This document shows, piece after piece, positions 24,279 through 35,943 of a stretch of DNA of 64,000 nucleotides (position 1 is its first letter; every line of letters starts with the position of its first letter). Both the position numbers and the translations under genes were made by a program. The stretch is from Silene latifolia (lineage: Eukaryota > Streptophyta > Magnoliopsida > Caryophyllales > Caryophyllaceae). The stretch lies in assembly GCF_048544455.1 (NCBI RefSeq), contig NC_133538.1, forward strand, positions 44,779,969-44,843,968. The letters run 5' to 3'. A model generated the notes under the pieces. The model was not told where the DNA came from. It worked only from the letters and a program-made list of their open reading frames with translations, and searched no databases.

Positions 24279-24936
24279 GACGAGAGCTCTGATGATTGCG
24301 ACAACGGTGGGTGCTCTGCGAAAGGATTAGGGCAGTTCCTTTTGTCATGGTTAGCTAATCGCTTGTAATTTTTACACATACGTTTTGGCTTCCTTGCCAA
24401 AGCAACTGCTTTTGCCTTCATCGACAACATTCTCTTTCCGCTTCCCTTGTTTTTGGATTTCTTAGGCGGCAAAATGATTATCTCCTGACTAGGAGAACAA
24501 CCAAGAATTTTCTCCAACTGTTGTTGTTTATTCAATAGTGATCCTAATGGTGAAAGTTTCTCCTTAAACTGTCTAATTAGACTAGAAAAGTTGTCGACAT
24601 CATTCTTCAATTTGCCCATGAGCATACCAACTGTCTGATGAATCTCTGACCACATTACTGACATCGCAATCTGTTTTCCATCTATTATATCAACGTCCTC
24701 AGTTGCTTCACCATTACAATCGAACATTTTAGACAACATTGCATCTTTACACACCATCTTTTAACAACACATTGTTCTGGAATAATCTTCACTCCGTTTG
24801 ATGAGTAAATCCATATGACATGGCGGCAAAGAATGCCTTTCCTCTCAAACATTCTGCAGCTACAAGTGGCTTTCAATGTATCTAGGTCAACAATATAAAG
24901 TAATATGTTAGTTAAATCAGTCAAAAGAAAGTGTGA

Positions 24937-25208
24937 CTGTAATACACAAAAGTGTAATTCTAACTGGCATAAGTGTAATTCTAACCAGCATAAGTGTAAT
25001 TCTAACCGGCATAGCAGTGACAGATAGACCTTACATAACACAAAATATAAATATAATTTTAAAAGGCAAAAGTGTAATTTTAGCTGCATAAAGTGTAATT
25101 TTAAGACCAGTCTAATTTTAACAACCCAAAGTGTAATTTTAATCAACAAAAGTGTAATTTTAACGGATAAAAGTATAATTTTAACAAACAAATGCTACAG
25201 AATGATAC
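24937..25208. repeat. Intronic microrepeats in the FAR1-like gene
   Basis: Words such as AAAGTGTAATTTTAAC on the plus strand, i.e. GTTAAAATTACACTTT in the sense direction of the minus-strand gene. They fill the intron between exons ending at 25209 and starting at 24936. A shorter block of the same orientation lies in the intron at 26390-26520. Confidence 0.85.
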
Positions 25209-27054
25209 CTGGGCAGTATGTGACCTCATAATTTATGTCCCTGTTTGCATCTCTTACAGTGGTCACCTTTAAAGAGTCACACTCAGTAAATCCTCTGCTT
25301 TTATAAGTACCAATTGAGTACTTGACCTCTTCTTGAAATTCCTCGAATACTCTATGACTGTACACTTGCGCCCCGTGCACTTCGATAGCTAGATGCGTTG
25401 ATATGATAGGGAAAGTGTGTCTGTTACAGCTGTCAATCTTTTTCTGTGTGTGTCTTTGCTGCTCCATCGCTCTGTCAAAACGCATCGAAAACTCAATTAA
25501 TGTTCATGACTTACTCTCAAATCTCTTAAAAAAACTATTTTCGCTCTCTGATCTTTGGGTTGTCCTCATAACACCCCCCATATCTAGGTCCGTACAATGA
25601 GCCATAACCCACTGCTTCCTTTTAGCATACATTTCTTGGAACCAGTCAATGTTATTAACATTGTGTTCTCTGCCAATTTCTTCCCATTTTGCATCGAACT
25701 CTGCCGCTTCAATGTCTTCATCCCATATTATGGCATTCAATTTCTTTACAAAGACCGAATAATCGTCTCTCATCACTTCATACTTGCTTGGCACCTTGTT
25801 CATGATATGCCACATACAATATCGGTGGCGCACTGTCTTGAACACCAATGGCACCGCTTTAAGAATACCAGGATCATAATCGGTGATAATATAATTAGGC
25901 TCTTTCCCACCCATCGCAGCCAAAAAATGGGTGAAAACCCATTTAAACGAGTCTGCATCTTCATGAGCAATAACAAGCGCTCCACAGAAAGTGACTGATC
26001 GTTTATGGTTTTCAACCCCGGTGAAAGGTGTGAAGACCATGTCATACTTATTGGTGGAATACGTCGGATCGAACGACACTGCATCCCCAAAAACTAAGTA
26101 GTTCCTTCTAGCGATTCCGTCGGCCCATATAGCTTTACTAAGGCTACCGTCAGTATCAACATCATAGTCAAAGAAGAACCTTGGCCTATTAACAGTCAAT
26201 TCCTTAAAGTGGTCCACGAACATCTGACCGTCCCGTTCATAAATGTTTTCACATCTCTGTGAAAGTTCTTAAAATCATTTAAACTAGCTCCAATGTTTTC
26301 AAACCCATTAACATGCTCCTTCAAAATTTTGTAAGTCTTCGTTGCTCCTATCTTCAGCTGTTAATCATTGACAATCTTTTAGATGTATTTGAAAGTGTAA
26401 TTTTAACGGCTCAAATAGTAATTGTAATAAACAAAAGTATAATGACTCAAACAAAGTGTAATTCTAACCAACAAAACTGTAAGTTTAGGAAGGCGAAGGC
26501 TAACTTCAGCAAACCTAGAATACTCACTCTTGAATTATAAAGGATTATCATTTTGTGATAGTCTGTTATGTTGCATACCAACTTTTGAAACTCTCTATCT
26601 CTAGCTTATACGAGTTCATGGTTGTGGACACTATAGAATCTGTCAATTAATAATTGCCCGTTCCTCATAAACAGCCTAATCCTCGCTTTGCACCAAACGC
26701 GCCTGACTTTGTGTCTCCTACCTGAGTCCTGACGGCCACTACACTCCAATTGTCCCTTATGTTTGAACCCCTCTCGGTTGCAAACCAACAGTTTAGATTT
26801 TATTTCCCCGCCACGCCATCTCTTAGTCGTGTACTTCCGCACATCAAAACCACAAGCAACAGCATAAATTCTATAAAATGTCACTGTCTCCTCTATTTCG
26901 AGAAATTCCTGACCAACATAGGGGGTGAACTTATCTTCAACGTCCTTGCAAAATTCTTCCTCGTTCGGTTTTCGTTTTCCATTGTGCTCAATATTATCTG
27001 TCAATAGTACAATTATTATCAATTGTATTAATAACATTTTCATGTACCCCATGT

Positions 27055-27610
27055 ATTTGTTAGAATTACATTTTTGGTTGTTAAAATTACACTTTTGTCT
27101 GCTATAATTATACTTTTTAGTATTAGAGTGTCAGATTACAAACTCTCAACTTTCCTGATAGAATTACACTTTTGGTTGTTAAAATTACACTTCTGTCTGC
27201 TAGAATTATACTTTTTTGTATTAGAGTGTCAGATTACAAACTCGCAACTTTCCTGATAGAATTACACTTTTGGTTGTTAAAATTACACTTCTGTCTGCTA
27301 GAATTATACTTTTTACTATTAGAGTTACAGTTTAGAAACAGAAAGCTTTTGTCTGTTAAAATACACTTTTGCTTGTTAAAATTGTACTTTTCTCTGTTAC
27401 AATTATACTTGTTACAATTACAATTACAGTTTAAAAACTTACAGCTTTTGTTTGTTATTATAACACTTTTAGTTGTTAAAATCACACCATTGGTGGTTAC
27501 AATTATATTTACGACCATTACAATACGATTTTGTAAATCCACGAAATTACTCTTTTCGTCCAAATCAAGATTACACTTTTGCATGTTACAGTTACACTTT
27601 ATTCTGTTTA
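27055..27610. repeat. ATTACACTTT microrepeat array upstream of the FAR1-like gene
   Basis: About 100-bp larger repeats are visible around GATAGAATTACACTTTTGG (about 27157 and 27255), built of the same core. The array reads on the plus strand, antisense to the FAR1-like gene, unlike the blocks in that gene's introns. Confidence 0.85.
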
Positions 27611-28689
27611 CGCCGTCTTTTTTACTTTCACGTTGCAAATACTATATAAACTCTTACAAATAAGAAACTAAATTATGACACTAGTAGAAAAAACCCCTAT
27701 TGCGTCTATTAAGTTACGTCAGTTCTTAAAAAACCGACGCAAAAGGTATCAACTAATGGCGGGAAAGCAATTTTCGCCCTATAGCATCACTTTTTGCATC
27801 GGTTCTGGTTTAAAAATGATGTATTTAATGCGTCGGTTATAAAAAAACCGACGTATTTAATCTAATGAGTCAGTTATATGACATAACCGATATAAATGTG
27901 CTAAACTTTTGCATCGGTTTTACTTTGTACTTATAACAACCGACGCATCAATTCCCCTATATTACTAATTACCATTTACCTCTCTCAAAACTTGCCAATT
28001 ATATGAAACCCTTCAATCTTAATCATTATACTTGTTTTTTTCGTCGAAGCGTTGGTTCTTTCCATTGATCACCGCACGCCCTCCTTCCCTCGACGTCGTT
28101 GCACCACTGCCGCACACGATCAAGTCGTTCCACCACCACTGCGTCTTCAGATCTAAGAAAATGGCTTTGTGTTTATCAATTCGGCGTACCATCACCACTC
28201 CGCCTATCATGCACGCGAGCCACCGTGAGATGCCACCAATCACTATTCTAGGTATTCTTTTTGCTTAATTTGATTTCAATCTTTAATTATTTTGGTATAA
28301 TTTGATTTTGGGGCAGGTTTAATTGTAATTTAGGGTTAGGATAATTGGAACAATTGCAATATTTCTCCACTTAATTTGTAAACCGGGTTTCGGTTAATGA
28401 GGGATTTTAATTGAAGTTGCTATTGAGACACTATTTTAATGTAATTTGCGTGAACCATTGAGACACTATTTTAATGTAGTTGTATTGAGGCACTGGGTCA
28501 ATTCAGGGTTTGATGTTTGAAATTAAACCCAATTGAGTTGATTTCAATTTCATTTTTGTTTCTTCAGTCAATTAGCTTAATTCAATTGATGGGTTTTCTG
28601 GGTTTGATTTGATTACGTGTAAAGATTGAATCTTGAGCTCTTTACAGCTTAAGTGAAGATGAAGGGTGTGGTATTTGACAATGGTGGTG

Positions 28690-28785
28690 GTACATAATGG
28701 GGTGTGCGCGATATGTTTGGATAGTATTGAGCTTCAGGAATCTGCCCTTGTTAAAGGTTGCGACTTGCGAGCATGCTTACTGGTT
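28690..28785 (+). pseudogene. Captured RING-finger exon fragment
   Basis: The frame reads NGVCAICLDSIELQESALVKGC and then diverges (DLRACLL) before a donor-like GTTTGT. CxIC at the start of a C3HC4 RING with ..LVKGC(D/E)H is typical of plant RING/U-box E3 ligases. The His and remaining ligands are missing, so it cannot form a RING. An upstream leader (28030-28660) may come from the same parent gene. Confidence 0.6.
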
Positions 28786-28903
28786 TGTCCTCCTTTTTTT
28801 CTTAGACTTTTAATTTTTCAATTGTTTTCCTCTATTGAATTTTTTCAATTGATTGCATTATTTGATTTTGAGTAAAAAATGGATTATTGAACTGATTTTG
28901 GGT

Positions 28904-28998
28904 TAGAGTTATCCATCAGAGGGATGACTGTGAGCTTGTCGCTGTCAACGACCCTTTCATCACTGCTGCATACAGGGCACTTCTTGTGTTTGTTTTTG
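28904..28998 (+). pseudogene. Captured GAPDH exon fragment
   Basis: The frame reads VRVIHQRDDCELVAVNDPFI. This matches the N-terminal NAD-binding region of glyceraldehyde-3-phosphate dehydrogenase, where (V/L)xVNDPFI is conserved. It then degenerates (TAAYRALLVF). It is one exon's worth only, 120 bp from the RING fragment, so two unrelated genes are joined inside the CACTA element. Confidence 0.65.
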
Positions 28999-28999
28999 G

Positions 29000-31500
29000 T
29001 AGATTAATGTTGATAACATTTCCTATAATTGGGGTTTATTGATTTTGGGTAAGACTTGTTATGAACTGATATTGTGTTATATGGGTTATCTCATAATTTC
29101 GAGAAATCTCATTCATTCATCTCGTAATTTTATCTTATTTCACAAAAAAGTTGGTCCATCTAACCTTTACCAAAGTCCTTCCATTCATATGACTAGTAGC
29201 AGTAGCAGAAGTACATGAAAGCATTAACTCGACAAATTAAAGAGTGGCGTTCTGTACTCTTCAACTTATTAGTTTATCTTAACTTCTTTTTAACTGAATT
29301 TCCTGAACAAGTTACAAGTTAAATCCATTATGTTCCTTGGAGCGACATCGTTATCAGTTCTTTCTTTCATATGGTCGGTTGTACTTTGCTATTGTGGGCG
29401 TGATTACTGGTTTGATTCTTTATTTTCTGGGGTACGAGACTTCCCAATACACCAAGGTTAGTACAGTAAGAGGAAAGTACATATTGAGTATTGCTCGCAC
29501 CGTCCAGTGTTTTGTGGCCACTGTTCGCCTGCCATCTGCTATCTAGGCCATTTGATGATAATCCCCACCCCATCCATGTATGGCTGCTCCTTCAAATTTG
29601 CTGGTAATTTGTTTATATTGAGATTTCAATTGTTTTAATTAAATACCAGATTCATTTATTTGATGATAATAAAATGGTTAAGGTTAATGGAATCTTGTCG
29701 ATGCAGCACTGTAAAGTGGCGTTGGATGTGGTTGAGTTTTCAGATGTTACTTCGGATGATGAATTAGCTTCTTTTTTGCTGATATTATTACCCAAATGGC
29801 TCTTGATGTGAGTTTCTTAATTTGTTTGATTTTGCCCAAAATTGTGCTTTCGCCGTAATTATTGTTTTTAGTATGGGCTAGTTATATAATATTTTCAAAA
29901 CATTTTGACGGCTTTCTGAAATGGTTTTCTCTGATAGTTTATTATGGAGGTTTTGAAATGTAAATTTTGAATGCCAGGATGAGCTAGAAAACATGGCATG
30001 GAAGATGCCTGGTTGCCACCATGGAGGTCATGCTTTGTTCAAACTGATGGTGGATGCTACTTAATCACAAGGTATGGACCTGTAACTTAAATGGTCCTTT
30101 TGCTTTATTAATTTTGTTGGAGACAGTCATGAGTGTGGGAGTGAGCTCATGAATTTTTTTTTTTTTGCAGTATAGAGGACATCTTTTAAAGGATGGCGGT
30201 GCAAGTCAAATACAAAACTGTCATCTTCATTTGCACCTTGGTTTGATGGGTTACAGGTTACTCTCCTTCTCTCTAGCTAGTTTTATGCCAATTGCTTTGC
30301 ATATTGAGTACAATTTTAAGTTTCAAACGTTCATGTGAATTGTGTTGTGTATGGACATTCCAGGATACGCGTAGTTGATTGTTGAATGACATTAGTTAAA
30401 TGAATATGTGATGGTATATCCTTATCATTAGATATGTGTGTGTGTGGTGTTTACATCCGACGAGTAGAGCCGTTGAGTGTCTATCGACTACTGTGTCAAT
30501 TTACATTTCGCCTTCTTCAGTTTGTTGTATTTATACCCTCTCTAGATGATGAAGGACTAAGAGTATACGATATCACTTTTTCTCTTTCTTGTTGATACCA
30601 CATTCAGTACTAGAATTGTTTCAGCTGACAAACTGGCTGAGGTTTCAGCCTTTACGTCTGTACTATAGGTAGTTAAATTGCCTCCCATGTTTCTGTAGTG
30701 TTCTCTTAGTGAGTGGTATTGTTTTTAGGGCTGTTCTTCTACTAACAAATGCTCTTATTTAATTCATATAGGACATTTATGGGGACCAATCTAAATGTGT
30801 TATGGGAAAAATTTCTAGTTCAATCAGAAGGTAGCTTATCAATGGTTCTTTTATTTGATGCTCCTGCTGTTAGGACTAATGTGAAAATTTTGCACATGTT
30901 TGTAGTTCTATACTTCTGATTGTTACATCTTATAGTCTTGTTTAATTATTCTAATTTGGTTTCAAGATTAGTTTAATTTGAATCTGGGACTTCCCATTTT
31001 TTTCATACACTGACATGCCCTTGCTTGTTTGCTGAATCCATCTCCCCATAGGTTATTACTCGGTTAAAGAAAAAGTTGATGGCCTCAAAGACCTTCACAT
31101 TTCTCACGTCGAGTCTCTTCAAAATTAATGGTGTACGTTTGCACAAAGCAAGCACTGATATTACATGGGAAGAGATGTCGACTTTAACATCTAACAATCC
31201 CCGGTGCATTGAAGAGGTGTATGTGAACAAGGGTTTTATATTCTTGATCTTCATAATACATCACGTCCCCGCATTCATTTTTCAACCATGTATATGAATT
31301 TGGCTAGAGAAGTTTCGGCTAGTAGATGTTTAGAGATCATTTAGTATAGATTAGCTTAGTAACTAAGACGTTTGTGAGATTTTGTATACATTAGATAGTA
31401 TTTGGAACGTTGTTGGGTTGAATGAAATTTAATGTTACTTTACATGTTATGTATTGGTGGCTGGTTGGATTCTTGTTGTAGATTTTCAAGCTTTTGTATT
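29000..31500 (+). other. CACTA interior with exon-like islands of unknown origin
   Basis: Exon-like islands with plausible splice borders are 29706-29810 (HCKVALDVVEFSDVTSDDEL, with GATGCAG upstream) and 29978-30060 (DELENMAWKMPGCHHGGHAL). A further open stretch lies at about 31050-31220. They could be parts of one captured gene or of several. I do not recognise the proteins. The intervening sequence is ordinary AT-rich intron-like DNA. Confidence 0.3.
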
Positions 31501-31924
31501 CGAATTGCTAGTTTTACGAGATTTTCGGCAACAAATTTTTGTATATAAAAAAAACTTTAATTGCATCCGTTTCTGATGACAAATGCGCAAATGGTTCTTA
31601 AAAAAATTTATCAATTGCATCAGTTTTTTCTGGTAGAACTGACGCAAAAAATAAAAGCAAATGCATCGGTTATGTGAAGAACTGACACAAATAACAACTA
31701 TTTGCGTCGGTTGTAAGAGTCTATTGCGTCAATTCTACTAATACAACTGACGCAAATGACACCTTTTTGCGTCGGTTTTTAAGACACAACTGACGCAAAT
31801 GTTAACTTTTTGCGTCGGTTCCAAAACAGACGCATATCAAACACGACCCCTCGATATACGTCAGTCAAAAACCGACGCAAAAGGTCTTTTACAACTGACG
31901 CAATAGGGGTTTTTTACATTAGTG

Positions 31925-32617
31925 TGAAACAACTTGACAAGTTTAACTTCAACCTCACAGAGTTGATGTTGAACTCAATAATGCTGGAATTCGTGTTGAA
32001 TGAGTGGATTTACAGACTTCATACAATAAAAAAAACAAGCTTAAAAACAATACCTAAAATACTGTTCCTTCTCATATTTAACCTAATGTATTTATAAAAA
32101 AAGAAATTATGACCTAACATTCAATGAAGCAAATAAATAAACAATCCAAAAATTACCATCGACAAATGGAATCATTTGCAAATCCGTCATTTTTTACGTT
32201 GGAATATGGTATTGTTGTTTGGCTATAAGAATGGAAGATGATAAAGGAAGGATGTATGATTTTTATTTGCAGAAGTTTTGTTTGCTCAAAATTATCGCCA
32301 TTTTTATTTGCAGATTTTAAAGGAAGATGATAAAGGAAGATGCGTTTTTTTCAAATTGTGTTTCTTGTGGAGTTTGTTTAGAATTGTGTTGAGAAATGTA
32401 GGTTGAATAATTATGCATGTGTTTGTGTGTGCACAGTGAGTAATAGAAATCATACTGACACACACACCCTCTCTCCTCCTCAACCTATTTCCTTTTTTTT
32501 TTACGCATATGTTGTCTTTACAGTAGGCAAATCTCCACTCTCCATTTATCTAATCCAAGGGCCCTAATAAAGACTTAAGGACTCAAAAGATATTAAGGAC
32601 TTAGGAGAACTTTGCTC
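31925..32617. other. Right arm of element E
   Basis: This continues the sequence interrupted at 27678. It presumably holds the promoter and first exons of the FAR1-like gene on the minus strand, but no exon can be assigned with confidence. It ends in the GAGTCC-type boxes before (TA)n. Confidence 0.4.
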
Positions 32618-32637
32618 TATATATATATATATATATA
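32618..32637. repeat. (TA)n microsatellite between E and F
   Basis: Short TA tract. Confidence 0.9.
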
Positions 32638-35600
32638 GAAGAGATCAACTAAGTCCATGTATATGTATTGAGTCCATAAGTTCTATTAAGGGCCATTGGA
32701 TGGTGAAAATGGATGGCCAAGATCAACCCCAAAAAAGTGTGTTTAATAGCTAATCTCACCATCTCTCTCCTCCTTCACTAATCCACCCTAATTAATCACT
32801 AATTTACTATATATTTGTTTTCCACTCATCCATTTCTCTCTCATCTTACACATTTCACTTCTCTCTTCTCTCAAACTCTAAAAAAAAAAACCAAATAAAT
32901 TAAAAAAACCCAAAAAATCCAAATAAATAAAAAACCCAAAAATCCAAATAAAAAAAAAAACAAAACACCCAAAAAAATCAAAACCCAAAAAATCAAAAAT
33001 CCAAACAAATAAAAAACTTCTCTTCCTCTACACCACCCCACCTGACACCACCCACCGCCACGACCCACCGTCTCACAACCACCACCGCCGCCGCAGCGTT
33101 TTTTTTTCTTCGTTTTGGTGTAATTTTTTATGTTTTGAGTTGTTTTTTTCATTCGTAATTTTTGTTGTGTTTTTTTCATTCGTTATTTTTGTTGTCTTTT
33201 ATTTTGTTTATTCTTGTCTTTTTATCTATTTTCTCAATTCTCGCTTTTTTTTTACATTTTTTTATTAAGATTTTGGGTAAAATAAACTCATATAATAAGT
33301 TAATTTTAATCTTTTGAAAAAATAACTTTATTATCTCGTTTTGTGGTGGTAGTTTGGTGGACTAAAGTTATACAAAAAATGGACTAAAGTTATACAATGG
33401 ACTAAAGTTATACAAATATGGACTAAAGTTATACAAAAATGAACTAAAGTTATACAAATATGGACTAAAGTTATACAAAAATGGACTAAACTTATACAAA
33501 TATAGACTAAACGTATAACTCCACTCAGTAAATGTATAACTTATACTCCGTAAATGTATAACTCTAGTAACGATATGAGTAACTTCTACTCAATGAATGT
33601 ATAACTCCAGTAAAAATGTGTGTAATTTCAATGAAAGTATAACTTTTGTTTTTTCATTTCTCTTTGTTGACAAATAAAAAAAATATAAGTATAACAACAA
33701 AAAATAACAAATAAAAACCAACACTATAAATTTGAATTTACATAAGTACTGTTTGTATAACTTTAGTCAATTTTTGTATAACTTTAGTCCATACTCCGTA
33801 TTTGTATAACTTTAGTCAATTTTTGTATAACTTTAGTTCATTTTTGTATAATTTTAGTCCTTATTTGTATAACTTTAGTCCATTTTTGTATAACTTTAGT
33901 CCATTTTTGTATAATTTTAGTCCTTATTTGTCCAACAACACCGACACACAAATACCAAAGAAATACAAGTAATTAGAAATTTTTTGTCCAAAATCGTAGA
34001 ACTTCACTGACAAATTTGTGTAAGTTTTAGTCATATAGTCCAACCAATATCATTTTTTGTATAACTTTAGTCCAAAATCGTATAACTTTAGTCCAAAATC
34101 GTATAACTTCACTGACAAATTTGTGTAAGTTTTAGTCATATAGTCCAATCAACATCATTTTTTGTATAACTTCAGTCATTTTTTGTATAACTTTAGTCCA
34201 AATTTGTATAACTTTAGTCCAAAATTGTATAACTTTAGGAATATAAATTCAGATTTGAAACCAACACAATAAGAAGATGAGATTAAAGTCCATAATAGTC
34301 CAAAATATGGAACTTTAAAAAAAAAGATAAATAAAAAAAAACCGAAATACTGAAAACTAAATCTGAAAGTTTTGTAACACTGAAAATTGCAAAAAAAAAA
34401 AAAAAAAAAAAAAACAATAATATTGCAAAAAACAAACCATCTAAACTTTAGTCCAAAACAAAATTTAAACTAAAAAAAACGAAAAAAAACAAAGATCTAA
34501 CAAAAAAGAATTAAATAGCAACCAAAATTGTACATAATGCGATTGTAGTTGCACATATTGTCAACAAAAATTAACAATTTAAAAAAAAAAGTAAATATAA
34601 AAAAATAGATCTAAAATTCAACCCTTAAAATATTAAATCTCTTAACTTTAATTTTTCAAGGGTGTAACTTTAGTACTAAATAGTATAACTTTAATGGTAA
34701 ATAATGTAATTTTAATGTTTAAAGAGTATAACTTTAATCGTAAATGGTATAAATTTAATCGTAAAGAGTACAACTTTAGTCGGAAATAGTACAACTTTAA
34801 TTCCAACAAAGTTCTAAAACAAAAAAAAATATCAAATTAATATATAGCAAGACTAAAATCTAAAATAAAGTTACACTAATTCATATTTTTATATAAAAAT
34901 ATATAGCAAGACTAAAATCAAAAATCGACGACAACAACTATATTAAATCTACGGCAAATACACATAATGAGAGAATATAAAATAAGACGATATTTAACAT
35001 AAGAGATATGAAAAAAATATACTAGATCTAAAAATATGATATTTTAAAAGAGAAAAAAATGTAAAAAACCGGTTTTGAAAATAATAACAACGAAAACAAC
35101 AACCCCGACAACAATAACAATAACAACACCAATTAAAAAAAAAAAAAAATTGAAATACACGGCTAACAGGAACGATTACAAGACCACACACCCAAATCGA
35201 AATGAGCTAAAAACAAAAGAAACAAAAAAAATTAACAAGCAAAAAAACAAATCGAAAACCGGTTTCGTGGCTGTGTTGTTGTTGTTGTATTCGTGGAGTT
35301 GTTGCGGTGGTGGAGGGAGGAGGAAGGCGGGTGGTAGAGAGGAAGGTGGTCGTGGAGAGGAGGGTGACGAGGGGAAGGTGCAGGCGGGTTTCGCGAATTG
35401 TGGTGGCAGACGGGTTTGGTGGTGGCGAGAGGAAGGCCGGTTGTGGATGCAGGTGTTGGTGGGTCCAGTGGTGACGACGTGAAGGGTGGTTCGTGGGAGG
35501 TGATGGCGGTTGTGGGGTGGTTCGTGATGGTGGAAGGTTGGTGTTGTCGATGAAGTTGTTGTGTTTGGTTTTTTGTTTGGTTTTTTTTGTTTGGTTTTTT

Positions 35601-35870
35601 GTTTTTTGTTTTAGTTTTTTTTGGTTTGGTTTTTTTTTAGAGAATGAGAGAGAATGGTATGAGAGTAGTGAGGGAGAATAAATAATGAGGAAGTGAGTAG
35701 GGAGATTAGAATGGGCAAGGAGTTATGCAGGATTAGGAAGAGTTATGGACGGAGATTAGGGAAGGAGATTTGTGACCCTTCAATGAGATGTAATCTCATC
35801 CTTCCATCCCTTCCATCCAAAGGCCCTAATAAGGACTTAGGGACTCATATGATATGAGGGACTCATGAGA

Positions 35871-35872
<2 letters not shown>
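32638..35872. mobile_element. Element F: 3.2-kb non-autonomous element, GAGTCC-box termini
   Basis: The left end is GAGATCAACTAAGTCC.. with TGAGTCC about 19 bp on, nearly identical to the left end of E (AGATCAACTAAGTCCATG), so E and F share a terminus type. The right end on the minus strand has TGAGTCC, TGAGTCC, AAGTCC with spacings 18 and 9. Inside are C-rich (33000-33090) and G-rich (35280-35560) low-complexity segments near opposite ends, microrepeat arrays (33350-34810), poly-A stretches and no gene I can support. Confidence 0.7.
33350..34810. repeat. ACTAAAGTTATACAA microrepeat arrays with a strand switch (element F)
   Basis: From 33358 to about 33490 the units read GGACTAAAGTTATACAAA. 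From about 33745 to 34240 they read as the reverse complement (TTTGTATAACTTTAGTCC). Looser TATAACTTTAAT words continue to 34810. The switch point lies at about 33660-33740. Confidence 0.9.
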
Positions 35873-35920
<48 letters not shown>

Positions 35921-35943
35921 ATATATATATATATATATATATA
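35873..35943. repeat. (CT)n(TA)n microsatellite between F and G
   Basis: CT repeats to about 35918, then TA repeats. Confidence 0.95.

Larger units (their letters stand above)
24182..26997 (-). pseudogene. FAR1/FHY3-like MULE transposase gene of element E, disrupted
   Basis: There are three supported exons. 26997-26612 is the FAR1 DNA-binding domain (FYRIYAVACGFDVRKYTTKR, ending FYSVHNHEL). 26357-25209 is the MULE transposase core, with FGDAVSFDPTYSTNKY, IITDYDPG and the CMWHI C2H motif holding the expected acidic and zinc ligands. 24936-24182 has a SWIM zinc finger (CSCRMF..ILCRH), a coiled region, a degraded CCHC knuckle with Tyr in place of the second Cys (CKNY..HDKRNCPN) and a long Glu tract. 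Lesions are a frameshift near 26250 (before YERDGQMFVDHF), TGA at 25504-25506 (before TLIEFSMRF) and a 2-bp GT insertion near 24750 after VVKRWC. Upstream exons are not identified. FAR1-family proteins derive from MULE transposases; here the neighbours favour a true element gene. Confidence 0.85.
27679..31924. mobile_element. Non-autonomous CACTA (En/Spm, CMC) element carrying host gene exons
   Basis: It begins CACTAGTAGAAAAAACCCC and ends with the inverse of CACTAATGTAAAAAACCCC. The flanks are the 3-bp duplication TGA (27676-27678 and 31925-31927). Subterminal repeats TTGCGTCGGTT / AACCGACGCAA are packed in both ends (27690-27950 and 31560-31905), as is usual for CACTA transposase binding. 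No transposase is visible. The interior (28000-31500) contains captured exons, including RING-finger and GAPDH segments. Length is 4246 bp. It lies in element E, upstream of the FAR1-like gene. Confidence 0.93.
15076..32617. mobile_element. Element E: large MULE-like element with ULP1-type and FAR1-type genes, interrupted by a CACTA element
   Basis: The left end has an AAGATCA tip and boxes TAAGTCC, TGAGTCT, TGAGTTCC. The right end on the minus strand has TAAGTCC, TGAGTCC, AAGTC with spacings 18 and 9. Without the 4.2-kb CACTA insertion the element is about 13.3 kb. From left to right it holds a leader region (15076-15880), a microrepeat array (15885-16690), the ULP1-like gene (+), the FAR1-like transposase gene (-), a second array (27055-27610), the CACTA element (27679-31924) and a right arm (31925-32617). 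It is the only element here that carries most of two element-type genes, so it is the best candidate for a once-autonomous member. Both genes are now broken. Confidence 0.7.

Noticed and set aside
24087..24368. Poly-Ser and poly-Leu plus-strand ORFs at the TTC tract
   Set aside because: Shadows of the Glu tract of the minus-strand FAR1-like gene.
15885..27610. CRISPR-like appearance of regularly spaced short repeats
   Set aside because: Units are degenerate, spacing is irregular, there are no unique spacers, and the context is a plant nuclear transposon.
28666..28875. Functional RING E3 ligase
   Set aside because: Only the first Cys pair and part of the loop are present; the His and distal Cys ligands are missing.
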